From JAWOGN01 sp046496815 (lineage in GTDB: Bacteria; Desulfobacterota; DSM-4660; Desulfatiglandales; Desulfatiglandaceae), in NCBI GenBank assembly GCA_046496815.1, contig JAWOGN010000198.1, positions 1-26,131 of the forward strand: a stretch of 26,131 nt of DNA. The letters are read 5' to 3'. Both the position numbers and the translations under genes were made by a program. Position 1 is the first letter of the stretch, and the number at the start of each line of letters is the position of its first letter. This document shows positions 1 through 7,966 of this stretch, piece after piece. The notes under the pieces are model-generated. The model saw only the letters and a list, made by a program, of their open reading frames with translations. It had not been told where the DNA came from and ran no database searches.

Positions 1-103
1 TGCATTCAGGGGCATTTGCCCCGGCAGTTTGCGGCACGCGGCGACCTCCCCCGAAGCGGTGGGCGGGGAACGGAGAAATGCCCGTGCTCAAGTCGTAAAA
101 CGC

Positions 104-133
104 TTTCATGTTGATTCATCCGTGTGATATAGG
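104..133 (+). promoter_or_regulatory. Possible sigma70 promoter for thyA-rlmN
   Basis: A TATAGG -10 box at 128-133 is preceded by TG at 125-126 (extended -10), with a weak TTTCAT -35 candidate 18 bases upstream. It would give a leader of about 95 bases. The rest of 1-234 holds no gene that I can support. The hairpin GGGGC-ATTT-GCCCC at 9-22 is the only other visible structure there. The promoter rests on base matches alone. Confidence 0.25.
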
Positions 134-234
134 TTCATCACGGCAAAAATAATGTCCTGCCCTGAAGGGGAAAAAAACGATGATCGGCCGGAAACTTTAA
201 TTTCAATAAGAAACCCATATAGTTAGGAGTCGCC

Positions 235-930
235 ATGAAGTTAGATTTCATTGAAGCACGAGACTTACCGGATGCCTGGTTCCAGTGCGTGTACCGATTG
301 CTGGAGACCGGTAGGGAATATGTCATAGACAGAGGCAGTTATGAAGGCCAAAAGCGGCTTGAGTTCGATTATGTGACGCTGCACATCAAATACCCCGGAG
401 TCCGGCCCCTATTGCCGGATATCCCCCCCGCCCTGGGAATTCCCAATCCGGTCGCAGATGGATACCTTGAGGAATACCTCCCCTACCTGATGACCGCCGT
501 CAAGCAGCCTGGGGAGGACTACACGTACGGGTCTTACCTGGAGCCACAGATCGCCGAAGTCATTCGGATGTACCGGGAGGATGGTCCTGAGACAAATCAG
601 GCATACATGACCGTTGGAGATCCGAAGGCAATCTACTTGAACGACCCGCCATGCCTTCGGGGCATTGACACACGCATCCATGATGCCAAACTTCATTTCA
701 TCATCTATTTCAGATCCTGGGATCTGTGGAACGGCTTTCCCGCCAACCTGGGAGGGATCCAGCTTTTGAAGGAATATATGGCCTCAAGCATCGGGGTGGA
801 GGACGGAGAAATCATCGCGTCCAGCAAGGGATTGCATCTTTACGACTACGTTTGGGAACTGGCGAAACTCCGGACCATGTGTCAAAATCCATCCGCCCTT
901 GCAGCCGGTGAGTGTGAGCATGAAAGCTGA
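235..930 (+). CDS. thyA: Thymidylate synthase, short archaeal-type (ThyA family)
   Basis: 231 residues. Thymidylate synthase converts dUMP to dTMP using methylene-tetrahydrofolate. The catalytic block is clear: PPC with Cys140, then RSWD (Arg160, Ser161, Asp163), Asn171 and HLY (His201, Tyr203). Every one of these lies six residues before the E. coli TS equivalents (Cys146, Arg166, Asp169, Asn177, His207, Tyr209). The phosphate-binding Arg may be Arg33 and a YG motif sits at 98-99. Only 28 residues follow HLY, so the usual C-terminal tail of bacterial ThyA (about 55 residues in E. coli) is missing; methanogen-type TS proteins are similarly short. The ATG has AGGAG five bases upstream. The gene overlaps rlmN by 11 bases. 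The fold and active site are seen. That the product is dTMP rather than another 5-substituted pyrimidine is inferred. Confidence 0.8.
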   Translation: MKLDFIEARDLPDAWFQCVYRLLETGREYVIDRGSYEGQKRLEFDYVTLHIKYPGVRPLLPDIPPALGIPNPVADGYLEEYLPYLMTAVKQPGEDYTYGSYLEPQIAEVIRMYREDGPETNQAYMTVGDPKAIYLNDPPCLRGIDTRIHDAKLHFIIYFRSWDLWNGFPANLGGIQLLKEYMASSIGVEDGEIIASSKGLHLYDYVWELAKLRTMCQNPSALAAGECEHES

Positions 931-1948
931 CATCAAAGGCATGGATTCCCGGGAGATGGAAGCCTGGGTGCTCAGCCTGGGTATGGAAGCGTATCGGGCT
1001 CGTCAGATCCGTCAATGGGTTTTCAAGCGGCCGGCGTGCTCTTTTGAGGAAATGACCAACCTGCCGAAACCGGTCCGCGAGCGTTTGAAAGAAGAGACGA
1101 ATTTGAGCCCCCTCAAAAAAGTCAAGCACCTGCGTTCCAGAGACGGCACGGAAAAATACCTTTTCAGGCTGCCGGATGGTCTCTCTATCGAATCGGTGCT
1201 GATCCCGGAAAGGGATCATTACACGGTTTGCGTGTCTTCTCAGGCAGGCTGTGCCATGGGCTGCCGGTTTTGCCTTACGGCCGCGCAAGGTCTCAAGAGG
1301 AACCTGATGCCATCGGAGATCGTTGATCAGGTGATTCAAATAAAGCAATCGATGAAGGAACCGGATCGAATGACCAATATTGTTCTCATGGGCATGGGTG
1401 AACCCCTTGCAAATTACGATGCGGTGCTGAAAGCGATGAAAATCCTGGTGAGTGAAAACGGCGCAAATTTCTCCCATCGCAAGGTAACGCTTTCAACCTG
1501 TGGGCTTGTGCCTCAAATGAGAAAATTGGGCCAAGACATCACCATCAATGTGGCCATTTCACTCAATGCTGCGGATGATGCCACCCGAAGTTTTCTCATG
1601 CCCGTCAACAGGAAATACCCCCTGAAGGACTTAATTCGGGCTTGTAAGGATTTCCCGCTTCCGAACAGGAGGATGCTTACATTCGAGTATATCCTGATCG
1701 AGGGGGTAAACGATCGGAACGCAGATGCGGTGAAACTCTGCAAGTTATTGTTCGGGTTGAGAGCAAAAATAAATTTGATTCCACTGAATTCCCATTCGGG
1801 ATCGAAGATGTGTCCTCCGCCGATGGACAGGACCCTTCAATTTCAAGAGATCCTCATAAATAATAATTTTACAGCCATCATACGGAAAAGCAAAGGGACT
1901 GATATCCTGGCCGCATGCGGCCAGCTCAGTGGCATTTGCGAGCGCTAA
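920..1948 (+). CDS. rlmN: Dual-specificity rRNA/tRNA methyltransferase RlmN (radical SAM)
   Basis: 342 residues from the ATG at 920. RlmN methylates C2 of adenosine 2503 in 23S rRNA and A37 in some tRNAs, using a [4Fe-4S] cluster and SAM. The radical SAM motif CAMGCRFC supplies Cys111, Cys115 and Cys118. Cys104 in CVSSQ and Cys333 in ACGQL match the two further cysteines used in the RlmN/Cfr methyl-transfer mechanism. GMGEP lies in the SAM-binding part. Length is normal. The reading frame extends to a TTG at 899, but the ATG at 920 fits the family start and lies inside the end of thyA, which suggests translational coupling. The 227 bases after the stop, up to hisI, hold no supported gene or RNA. 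Confidence 0.95.
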   Translation: MKADIKGMDSREMEAWVLSLGMEAYRARQIRQWVFKRPACSFEEMTNLPKPVRERLKEETNLSPLKKVKHLRSRDGTEKYLFRLPDGLSIESVLIPERDHYTVCVSSQAGCAMGCRFCLTAAQGLKRNLMPSEIVDQVIQIKQSMKEPDRMTNIVLMGMGEPLANYDAVLKAMKILVSENGANFSHRKVTLSTCGLVPQMRKLGQDITINVAISLNAADDATRSFLMPVNRKYPLKDLIRACKDFPLPNRRMLTFEYILIEGVNDRNADAVKLCKLLFGLRAKINLIPLNSHSGSKMCPPPMDRTLQFQEILINNNFTAIIRKSKGTDILAACGQLSGICER

Positions 1949-2175
1949 ACCCCACGATTCAAAACCCGGCCACGAAAGGAAATCATCGGACACGTCATTC
2001 TGCATTTCACCCGATATCCCTGCCTGTCCGGTGCTTACGATTTCGGGGCTTCGACGTGAGTTTGATTCGATTCGAGCCTTTGGCCGACAATGGGTTACAC
2101 GCACATTTTCCTTGCACTTAATTTTCGATATGCTAATTTTCTTCGTTCAAATTGACGCAGGAAGGACCTCATTCA

Positions 2176-2556
2176 ATGATTAAACTCGATTTCTCTAAGG
2201 GAAACGGACTCCTCCCCGCCATTGTCCAAGATTCTACATCGGGCAAGGTCTTGATGCTCGCATATATCAACCAGGCCGCGTGGGAGAAAACCCTGGACAC
2301 CGGAGAAGCACACTTTTGGAGTCGCTCTCGTCAGGAACTCTGGCACAAAGGCGAGACATCAGGCCATGTGCAAAAAGTCAAGGAAATCTACGCGGATTGC
2401 GACGACGACACCGTCCTCTTGAAAGTCGTTCAACTGGGCGGCGCCGCCTGCCACCTCGGATATGAGTCCTGCTTTCATAAAAGGGTGGATCACGAAGGCA
2501 ATGTGAGCGTGGTGGGTGAAAAAGTATTCGATCCCAAGAAGGTATACCGGAAATGA
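2176..2556 (+). CDS. hisI: Phosphoribosyl-AMP cyclohydrolase HisI
   Basis: 126 residues, a monofunctional HisI (no fused HisE domain). It opens the purine ring of phosphoribosyl-AMP, the third step of histidine synthesis. Family motifs are present: FWSRSRQELWHKGETSGH, then the metal-binding YADCDDD and the cysteine pair in AACHLGYESCF. The frame opens at a TTG at 2152, but the ATG at 2176 is preferred because AGGAAGGA lies about 10 bases upstream. Its stop overlaps the hisG start by 4 bases (ATGA), so the two are certainly co-translated. A weak promoter candidate (TTGCAC, 16 bases, TAATTT) lies at 2112-2139. Confidence 0.95.
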   Translation: MIKLDFSKGNGLLPAIVQDSTSGKVLMLAYINQAAWEKTLDTGEAHFWSRSRQELWHKGETSGHVQKVKEIYADCDDDTVLLKVVQLGGAACHLGYESCFHKRVDHEGNVSVVGEKVFDPKKVYRK

Positions 2557-3425
2557 AAAAACTGAAATTCGGGATTCCCAAAGGAAGCCTTCAAAAGGCG
2601 ACCGTCAATCTTTTTGAAAAATCGGGCTGGAAGATCAACGTCAACGAACGTAGTTATTTTCCGGACGTCAACGATGACGACATGGAATGTACCATCTGTC
2701 GGGCCCAAGAGATGTCCCGGTATGTGGAAAACGGGACTATCGACGCAGGGCTTACCGGTAAAGACTGGATCGAAGAAAACGAATCGGATGTGATCATCGT
2801 GGATGATTTGATCTATTCCAAAGTGAGTCAAAATCCGGCACGGTGGGTGCTGGCCGTGCCCGCCGACTCCAACATAAGAAGGGTTGAGGATCTGCAAGGG
2901 AAAAAAATCGCCACGGAGCTTGTAAATTTTACCAAGCGATATTTCAGATCGAAGGATATTGATGTGAAAGTTGAATTCTCCTGGGGTGCGACGGAAGCCA
3001 AAGTGGTTTCCGGCCTGGCGGATGCGATTGTGGAGGTCACAGAAACGGGAAGCACCATCAGGGCGCATGGGCTTAAGATCATTTCTGAACTTATGGAATC
3101 AAATACACAACTGATCGCCAACCGCGAGGCCTACAAAGACCCCTGGAAAAAATCCAAAATCGAACAGATCGTTCTGCTGCTTAAAGGGGCTCTCCGGGCC
3201 GAGAACATGGCGGGTTTGAAAATGAATCTTCCCCTGAAGCACATGGAAGCGGTGATGGATATCCTACCCAGCCTGAACGCCCCGACTGTGGCCGGCCTGT
3301 ACAATTCGAACTGGGTCTCTGTGGAGGTCATCGTGGATGTAAGGGTCGTCCGGGACCTGATTCCTCAACTCATCAAGGCGGGTGCGGAGGGAATCATAGA
3401 GTATCCGCTGAATAAAGTGATATAA
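2553..3425 (+). CDS. hisG: ATP phosphoribosyltransferase HisG, long form
   Basis: 290 residues. It joins ATP and PRPP, the committed step of histidine synthesis. The N-terminal two-domain catalytic part begins FGIPKGSLQ and contains DAGLTGKDW. The phosphate-binding loop is in the EVTETGSTIRAHGL segment. The C-terminal 80 or so residues, ending GAEGIIEYPLNKVI, are the regulatory HisG_C domain that binds histidine. This is therefore the self-contained hexameric type, which needs no HisZ. It overlaps hisI by 4 bases. Other his genes are not adjacent, so the pathway is scattered in this genome. Feedback inhibition by histidine is expected from the family. Confidence 0.96.
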   Translation: MKKLKFGIPKGSLQKATVNLFEKSGWKINVNERSYFPDVNDDDMECTICRAQEMSRYVENGTIDAGLTGKDWIEENESDVIIVDDLIYSKVSQNPARWVLAVPADSNIRRVEDLQGKKIATELVNFTKRYFRSKDIDVKVEFSWGATEAKVVSGLADAIVEVTETGSTIRAHGLKIISELMESNTQLIANREAYKDPWKKSKIEQIVLLLKGALRAENMAGLKMNLPLKHMEAVMDILPSLNAPTVAGLYNSNWVSVEVIVDVRVVRDLIPQLIKAGAEGIIEYPLNKVI

Positions 3426-3468
3426 CATATTGGAAGTCATAGAATTTAATGAAATAAGAAGGTTGATT

Positions 3469-3552
3469 ATGACGTTCCGTTTGCGCCCTGCTCTGGGAAT
3501 AGGCGAGAGGTCGGGGGCAGACGCCGAAGTCGTTTCGAGAGGAGTTTGCTGA
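3469..3552 (+). CDS. Possible 27-residue leader ORF before the aminotransferase
   Basis: A short frame starts at an ATG with AGAAGG six bases upstream. It ends in TGA three bases before the aminotransferase ATG. The predicted peptide is arginine-rich at the start (MTFRLRP) and matches nothing I know. The good ribosome binding site and the close stop/start pair would fit translational coupling, since the aminotransferase's own AGGAG is a rather long 11 bases from its ATG. It could equally be chance. It has no run of a single amino acid such as an attenuator peptide would show. Confidence 0.22.
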   Translation: MTFRLRPALGIGERSGADAEVVSRGVC

Positions 3553-3555
3553 ATT

Positions 3556-4701
3556 ATGGATGAAATAAGTAAACGGGTCCGTGACCTCCCTTCTTTCATT
3601 GTAATGGATGTTCTGGAGAGAGCGCATGCGCTGGAGGCACAGGGTCGCCACATTGTACATTTGGAGGTTGGAGAACCCGATTTTCCAACGCCCCGGTGCG
3701 TTTGTAACGCGGCCCAAGAGGCGATGTGCAGCGGTGAAACCCACTATACCCACAGCCTCGGACTCATCAAGCTTAGAGAGGCCATCTGTGAAAATTACCT
3801 CAAGAAATACGGGGTTAGCGTTGTGCCGGATCAGATAATCGTAACCTCCGGAACATCTCCGGCGCTTTTCATGCTCTTCTCCGCCCTCCTGGAAGTAGAC
3901 AGCGAAATTATCATGTCCGATCCGCACTATCCGTGTTATCCGAACTTCGCCCATTTCCTGGGTGCCAGACCCGTCTATGTGAATGTATATGAAGCCGATG
4001 GCTTCCAGTTGAGGCCGGAGCAGATTCAGGCGAAAATAAGCTCAAGAACAAAGGCAATTCTGATCAATTCACCTTCAAACCCAACGGGCAACCTGCTGTC
4101 AAAGGAAAGAATCGAAAGGATCGCCGGACTGGGGGTACCGGTCATATCCGATGAGATCTACCACGGGCTGGTTTACGGAGAGACGGAGCATTCCATTTTG
4201 GAATTCACCGATACCGCATTTGTGCTCAACGGTTTTTCGAAGCTTTACGCCATGACCGGCTGGCGTCTCGGGTACCTCATTGCGCCCCTCAACTATGTCC
4301 GACCTTTACAGAAGGTGCAGCAGAACTTCTTCATATCGGCGAGCAGTGTCGCGCAATGGGCAGGTCTGCGAGCCCTTACCGAGGCCCGGGATGATGTGGA
4401 ACAGATGCGGCGCACCTATGATGAACGTCGCAGATATATGATCAAGCGGGTCCGGGAGCTGGGGTTTGGTCTCACTGTCGAACCGGCCGGCGCCTTTTAC
4501 CTTTTGGTCAATGCCAAGCATCTGGCCGCCCGTTCATACGAGCTGGCCTTTGAAATCCTCGAAAAAGCGGGGGTCGGCGTGACTCCTGGAATCGATTTCG
4601 GACAAAATGCAGAGGGGTACCTTCGCTTGTCCTATGCCAATTCCATCGAGAACATTCGGGAGGGGTTGAATAGAATTGAAGCATTTCTGAGCAAGCGATA
4701 A
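3556..4701 (+). CDS. PLP-dependent aminotransferase, class I/II (aspartate/aromatic type)
   Basis: 381 residues, a full-length fold-type I aminotransferase. The N-terminal LEVGEPDFPTP, the NSPSNPTG motif (Asn175), the SDEIY motif (Asp199, Tyr202), the PLP lysine in NGFSKLYAMTGWR (Lys229) and Arg237 are all present. A C-terminal YLRLSYANS supplies the arginine that binds the substrate carboxylate. The family transfers an amino group between an amino acid and a 2-oxoacid; members include aspartate, alanine and aromatic aminotransferases, and the substrate cannot be read from sequence. The hisIG neighbours raise the question of a HisC-like role, but the motifs look more like the aspartate aminotransferase gamma subgroup. 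It is not a DegT-type sugar aminotransferase, which matters for the GnnA-like gene at 7929. Confidence 0.9.
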   Translation: MDEISKRVRDLPSFIVMDVLERAHALEAQGRHIVHLEVGEPDFPTPRCVCNAAQEAMCSGETHYTHSLGLIKLREAICENYLKKYGVSVVPDQIIVTSGTSPALFMLFSALLEVDSEIIMSDPHYPCYPNFAHFLGARPVYVNVYEADGFQLRPEQIQAKISSRTKAILINSPSNPTGNLLSKERIERIAGLGVPVISDEIYHGLVYGETEHSILEFTDTAFVLNGFSKLYAMTGWRLGYLIAPLNYVRPLQKVQQNFFISASSVAQWAGLRALTEARDDVEQMRRTYDERRRYMIKRVRELGFGLTVEPAGAFYLLVNAKHLAARSYELAFEILEKAGVGVTPGIDFGQNAEGYLRLSYANSIENIREGLNRIEAFLSKR

Positions 4702-4786
4702 GTCGTCATTTGCAGCGCACTGCCGCGCTTGCCCCGGACCGGATCCCAAATTTGTTAACCTATAAGTCAAAGCCCAGTCTTTCCCC

Positions 4787-5359
4787 ATGGACGTCAAGTT
4801 TCTCAAAAGCGCCTTTCGTCAAACCCAATTCCCCCCACCGAATATGCCCGAGATCGCCTTTGCGGGCAGGTCCAATGTGGGGAAGTCCTCCCTCATAAAC
4901 ATCCTTGTCAACCGAAGGGGCCTTGCCAGGACCAGCGCCAAGCCCGGCAGAACACAGGCCATCAATTTTTTCGAGCTTGACCGCCGTTTGTATCTGGTTG
5001 ATTTGCCGGGCTATGGGTACGCGCGGGTACCGGTCCAAATAAGAAAATCATGGGAACAGATGGTGGAGACCTATTTGCGTGGAAGGGAAAACCTGAAAGC
5101 GGTGGTGGTGATCCTCGACATCAGAAGAGAACCGACATTGGGAGACAAACAACTGCTGGAGTGGCTGGAACATTACGGAATACACCCCATTGTTGTGCTC
5201 ACGAAGGCGGACAAGCTGTCACGCCAACAAGCCCGGAAACGTCCGGACATTTTGAAGCGTCAATTTGGGGGAATTTTCCACGTCAGCCCCGTGCTGTTTT
5301 CCACAAAAACAAGGCAGGGCCGGGAAGAACTATGGAAGCGGATAGACGCGGTGTGTTGA
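4787..5359 (+). CDS. engB: Ribosome biogenesis GTPase EngB (YihA/YsxC)
   Basis: 190 residues, the normal size for EngB. This small TRAFAC-class GTPase helps late assembly of the 50S subunit and is usually essential. G motifs seen in order: G1 GRSNVGKSS (about residue 27-35), a G2 threonine in the PGRTQAINFF segment, G3 DLPGYGYA, and G4 TKADK. It follows the aminotransferase by 85 bases on the same strand and ends 50 bases before the convergent ntrX stop. No clear terminator hairpin was seen in that 50-base gap. Confidence 0.96.
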   Translation: MDVKFLKSAFRQTQFPPPNMPEIAFAGRSNVGKSSLINILVNRRGLARTSAKPGRTQAINFFELDRRLYLVDLPGYGYARVPVQIRKSWEQMVETYLRGRENLKAVVVILDIRREPTLGDKQLLEWLEHYGIHPIVVLTKADKLSRQQARKRPDILKRQFGGIFHVSPVLFSTKTRQGREELWKRIDAVC

Positions 5360-5409
5360 TTTCGCCCGATCTCCAAGCGCGTGATGCGTGACATTGCAAT
5401 GCCCAGGCT

Positions 5410-6780
5410 TCAGGGAATCTTGGATCCGTCAAGCCCATACGCTTTTATTTTTTTGTGAAGATTGCTTCGCTCGATGCCGATGGACTCAGCTGTCTGGGAG
5501 ATGTTCCCTTTGAATTCCCGCAATTTACCCTCTATAAAAGCCTTTTCAAACTCACCCCTTGCCGCTCTCAGTGAACCCTGCATCAAGGCGGATTCGAAAC
5601 TTTCTTTTATTCCTGGAGATTTATTAAAAGGAGCGGGAATGTCTTTCGGCTGAATCACTTGGCCCGGCACCATGATCATAAGCCTTTCGACCAGATTTTT
5701 GAGTTCCCGAACATTTCCGGGCCATTCATACTTCTGTAAAATCCGAATCGCCTCCTCGGTGAATCTTTTTGTCTCTATCTTCGCGCTCAATGAGAATTCC
5801 TTCCGGAATTCATCTACCAAAGCGGGAATGTCCTCAAGACGCTCTCTTAGCGGTGGGACTCGCATGGGTATCACATTCAAACGAAAGTACAGATCTTCCC
5901 TGAACGTTCCTTTCTCTATTTCAACTTCCAGGTCCTTGTTCGTTGCCGCCAGCACTCGAACATCGACCTGAATGGTCCGCGTTCCGCCAACCCGTTCGAA
6001 TTTTTGCTCCTGCAAAATTCTTAAAGTCTTGGATTGAGCCTTCAGACTCATATCTCCGATTTCATCCAAGAAAATCGTGCCTTCATGGGCCTGATCGAAT
6101 TTGCCTTTCCGCATGGTGGTCGCACCCGTAAACGCGCCTTTTTCGTGCCCAAAAAGCTCGCTTTCAATCAAATCCTCCGGAATCGCCGCACAATTCACCT
6201 CCACCATGGGTTTGCGGTCTCGTTCACTGAGGCTGTGGATTGTATGGGCGACCAGTTCTTTTCCTGTGCCGTTCTCTCCGGAAATCAGCACCCAGGCGTT
6301 TGTGGGCGCCACAATGCGGATTTGTTCCTTGAGTTGCGCAATTATTTCGCTCTGACCCGTGATGTTGTATTTCTTTTTTTCCTTTTCCTTAAGGAGGGTT
6401 ATCTCCTCTTCGAGTCGATAATATTCGAGTGCGTTATTCACCGATAACAACAGTTTTTCGAGTGATAACGGCTTTTCTATAAAATCATAAGCGCCCATCT
6501 TCGTCGCTCTCACCGCGGTTTCTATGGTACCGTGGCCGGACATCATGACCACTTGGAGGCTTGGATACGCTCGCTTGATATCCGTGAGTGTCTCAAGTCC
6601 GTCCTTTCCGGGCATCCATATGTCCAGGAGGACCAGGTCGGGGATTTCTTCCTCTATTTTTGTCAGGGCCTCCCTTCCGCTTCCCGCACGAATGATTTCA
6701 AATCCTTCGTCTGAAAGGATGCCCTCCAATGACTGAAGAATGTTGGCTTCGTCATCTACGATTAAGATGGTTCTGGCCAT
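5410..6780 (-). CDS. ntrX: Sigma54-dependent response regulator, NtrX type
   Basis: 456 residues in three domains. The receiver (1-120) has the phospho-acceptor Asp53 in LLDIWMPG and the conserved Lys103 in EKP. The AAA+ domain (about 138-370) has Walker A GENGTGKE (168-175), the sigma54-contact loop GAFTGA (215-220) and Walker B GTIFLDE. The C-terminal Fis-type helix-turn-helix contains ISQTAESIGIERSNLHKKI. Such proteins bind enhancer DNA and activate sigma54 RNA polymerase when phosphorylated. The start has AAGGGGAG about 6 bases upstream and lies 29 bases inside the end of lpxB, so it is translated from the lipid A operon. The NtrX assignment, rather than another NtrC-family member, rests on overall similarity and the presence of an NtrY/DUF4390 pair at 22491-25536. 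I found no clear -24/-12 promoter by eye. Confidence 0.85.
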   Translation of the reverse strand: MARTILIVDDEANILQSLEGILSDEGFEIIRAGSGREALTKIEEEIPDLVLLDIWMPGKDGLETLTDIKRAYPSLQVVMMSGHGTIETAVRATKMGAYDFIEKPLSLEKLLLSVNNALEYYRLEEEITLLKEKEKKKYNITGQSEIIAQLKEQIRIVAPTNAWVLISGENGTGKELVAHTIHSLSERDRKPMVEVNCAAIPEDLIESELFGHEKGAFTGATTMRKGKFDQAHEGTIFLDEIGDMSLKAQSKTLRILQEQKFERVGGTRTIQVDVRVLAATNKDLEVEIEKGTFREDLYFRLNVIPMRVPPLRERLEDIPALVDEFRKEFSLSAKIETKRFTEEAIRILQKYEWPGNVRELKNLVERLMIMVPGQVIQPKDIPAPFNKSPGIKESFESALMQGSLRAARGEFEKAFIEGKLREFKGNISQTAESIGIERSNLHKKIKAYGLDGSKIP

Positions 6781-7966
6781 GGGTACTCCCCTTCATCATT
6801 TGAATGGCTATCTGAGCCGTACGTTCCGACGCCCCTCCCTTTCCAAGGCACTCTCTGACGCCTTTCAGTTTTCGTATCATATTTTCTCTCGCATCTCCAT
6901 GATCAAGTATCATGGAAGCCTCATGCGCAAGCCGCTCCGGGGTGACCTCATCCTGGATCAGTTCCGGAACCACCGTCTCGCCGGCCACGAGATTTGCCAA
7001 ACCGATATGCGGGACCTTGATCACTCGCCTGCCCACCCAGTAGGATAAAGGCGAAACTTTGTAGGCAATAACCATAGGGATCCCCATGATGGCCGCTTCC
7101 AGCGTCGCCGTGCCGGATGCCACGAGGGCTGCATCACAACGCCTCAAGACTTCATAAGTCCCTCTCGTGGAAATTTCTACATCCACTGTCGCGGATGACG
7201 TAAATAACCGGACATACCCGGCCTGAATTGTCGGTGCCAAGGGAAGGACAAATCGAATGTTGGGATAGCGTTTTTTCAGAATCTCTGCGGCGCGGACCAT
7301 GATCGGCGCCAAATTCTTTACCTCTTCCTTCCGACTTCCGGGCAACAGCGCCATGGTGCGCCGGTCCCGATCCGATCCCTGATTGAATTCGGCCCTTTGC
7401 ATCTCAGATCCGGGTGGCATGGCATCCATCAATGGGTGCCCCACATAGGCCACATTGACGCCTCGCTTCCTGTAGAATGCTTCCTCAAAAGGCAATATGA
7501 CGGCCATGCGGTCCACACGACGCGATATTTTTCTCACCCGGCCACTTCTCCACGCCCATACTTGGGGACTGATATAGTAGAGCACAGGCACCTGATACCG
7601 TTTTGCGATCCCCGCGATGTGAATATTGAAGTCGGGATAGTCAATGAGAATGAGTAGATCGGGACGGGAGGCTTTGAATAGTATTCTGAGCATTCGGGAG
7701 GCTTTGAAAATGGTGTGCACACGAAAAAGCGCCTCGGTCAACCCAACCACCGCCATCTCAGAGGAAGCAATGAGGATTCTCACCCCGGCTTGTTGCATTT
7801 TCTCCCCGCCGATACCGCAAAAAACGATATGGGGATCCACGCGCTTTATGGCTTTCACCAGGGAGGAACCGTGCAGATCAGCCGAAGCCTCACCGGCCAC
7901 AATGGCAATGAGTTTAGAGTCTTTTGGATCAGCAGACGGCCTGAAAATTATTACAGCCCCTTTCAA
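6752..7966 (-). CDS. lpxB: Lipid-A-disaccharide synthase LpxB
   Basis: 404 residues as drawn. LpxB is a family GT19 glycosyltransferase at the inner face of the inner membrane; it joins UDP-2,3-diacylglucosamine and lipid X to make the tetraacyl disaccharide. Seen: AGEASADLHG near the start (the usual form has GD; here it is AD), PDLLILIDYPDFN, YYISPQVWAW, LLPGSRKEEV in the hinge, and ALVASGTATLEAA in the UDP-binding region. The start is uncertain: the frame opens at a TTG at 7966, 38 bases inside the end of the oxidoreductase gene, and no ATG precedes the conserved AGEAS motif. The TTG gives an N-terminus about 18 residues longer than usual. The gene ends 29 bases inside ntrX. Confidence 0.93.
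   Translation of the reverse strand: MKGAVIIFRPSADPKDSKLIAIVAGEASADLHGSSLVKAIKRVDPHIVFCGIGGEKMQQAGVRILIASSEMAVVGLTEALFRVHTIFKASRMLRILFKASRPDLLILIDYPDFNIHIAGIAKRYQVPVLYYISPQVWAWRSGRVRKISRRVDRMAVILPFEEAFYRKRGVNVAYVGHPLMDAMPPGSEMQRAEFNQGSDRDRRTMALLPGSRKEEVKNLAPIMVRAAEILKKRYPNIRFVLPLAPTIQAGYVRLFTSSATVDVEISTRGTYEVLRRCDAALVASGTATLEAAIMGIPMVIAYKVSPLSYWVGRRVIKVPHIGLANLVAGETVVPELIQDEVTPERLAHEASMILDHGDARENMIRKLKGVRECLGKGGASERTAQIAIQMMKGSTHGQNHLNRR

Noticed and set aside
1..130. The two frames open from the left edge as the end of an upstream gene
   Set aside because: Both are short, rich in arginine and glycine, and neither shows a family motif, so coding cannot be supported.
1949..2175. The rlmN-hisI gap as a site for a tRNA or a small gene
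   Set aside because: No cloverleaf or conserved tRNA arm could be formed by eye, and the overlapping plus-strand frames have no ribosome binding site and unlikely composition.
3556..4701. The aminotransferase as the missing GnnB partner of the oxidoreductase at 7929
   Set aside because: It has class I/II aspartate-type motifs (NPTG, SDEIY, SKLYAMTGWR), not the DegT/DnrJ/EryC1 fold motifs of GnnB, and lies on the other strand.
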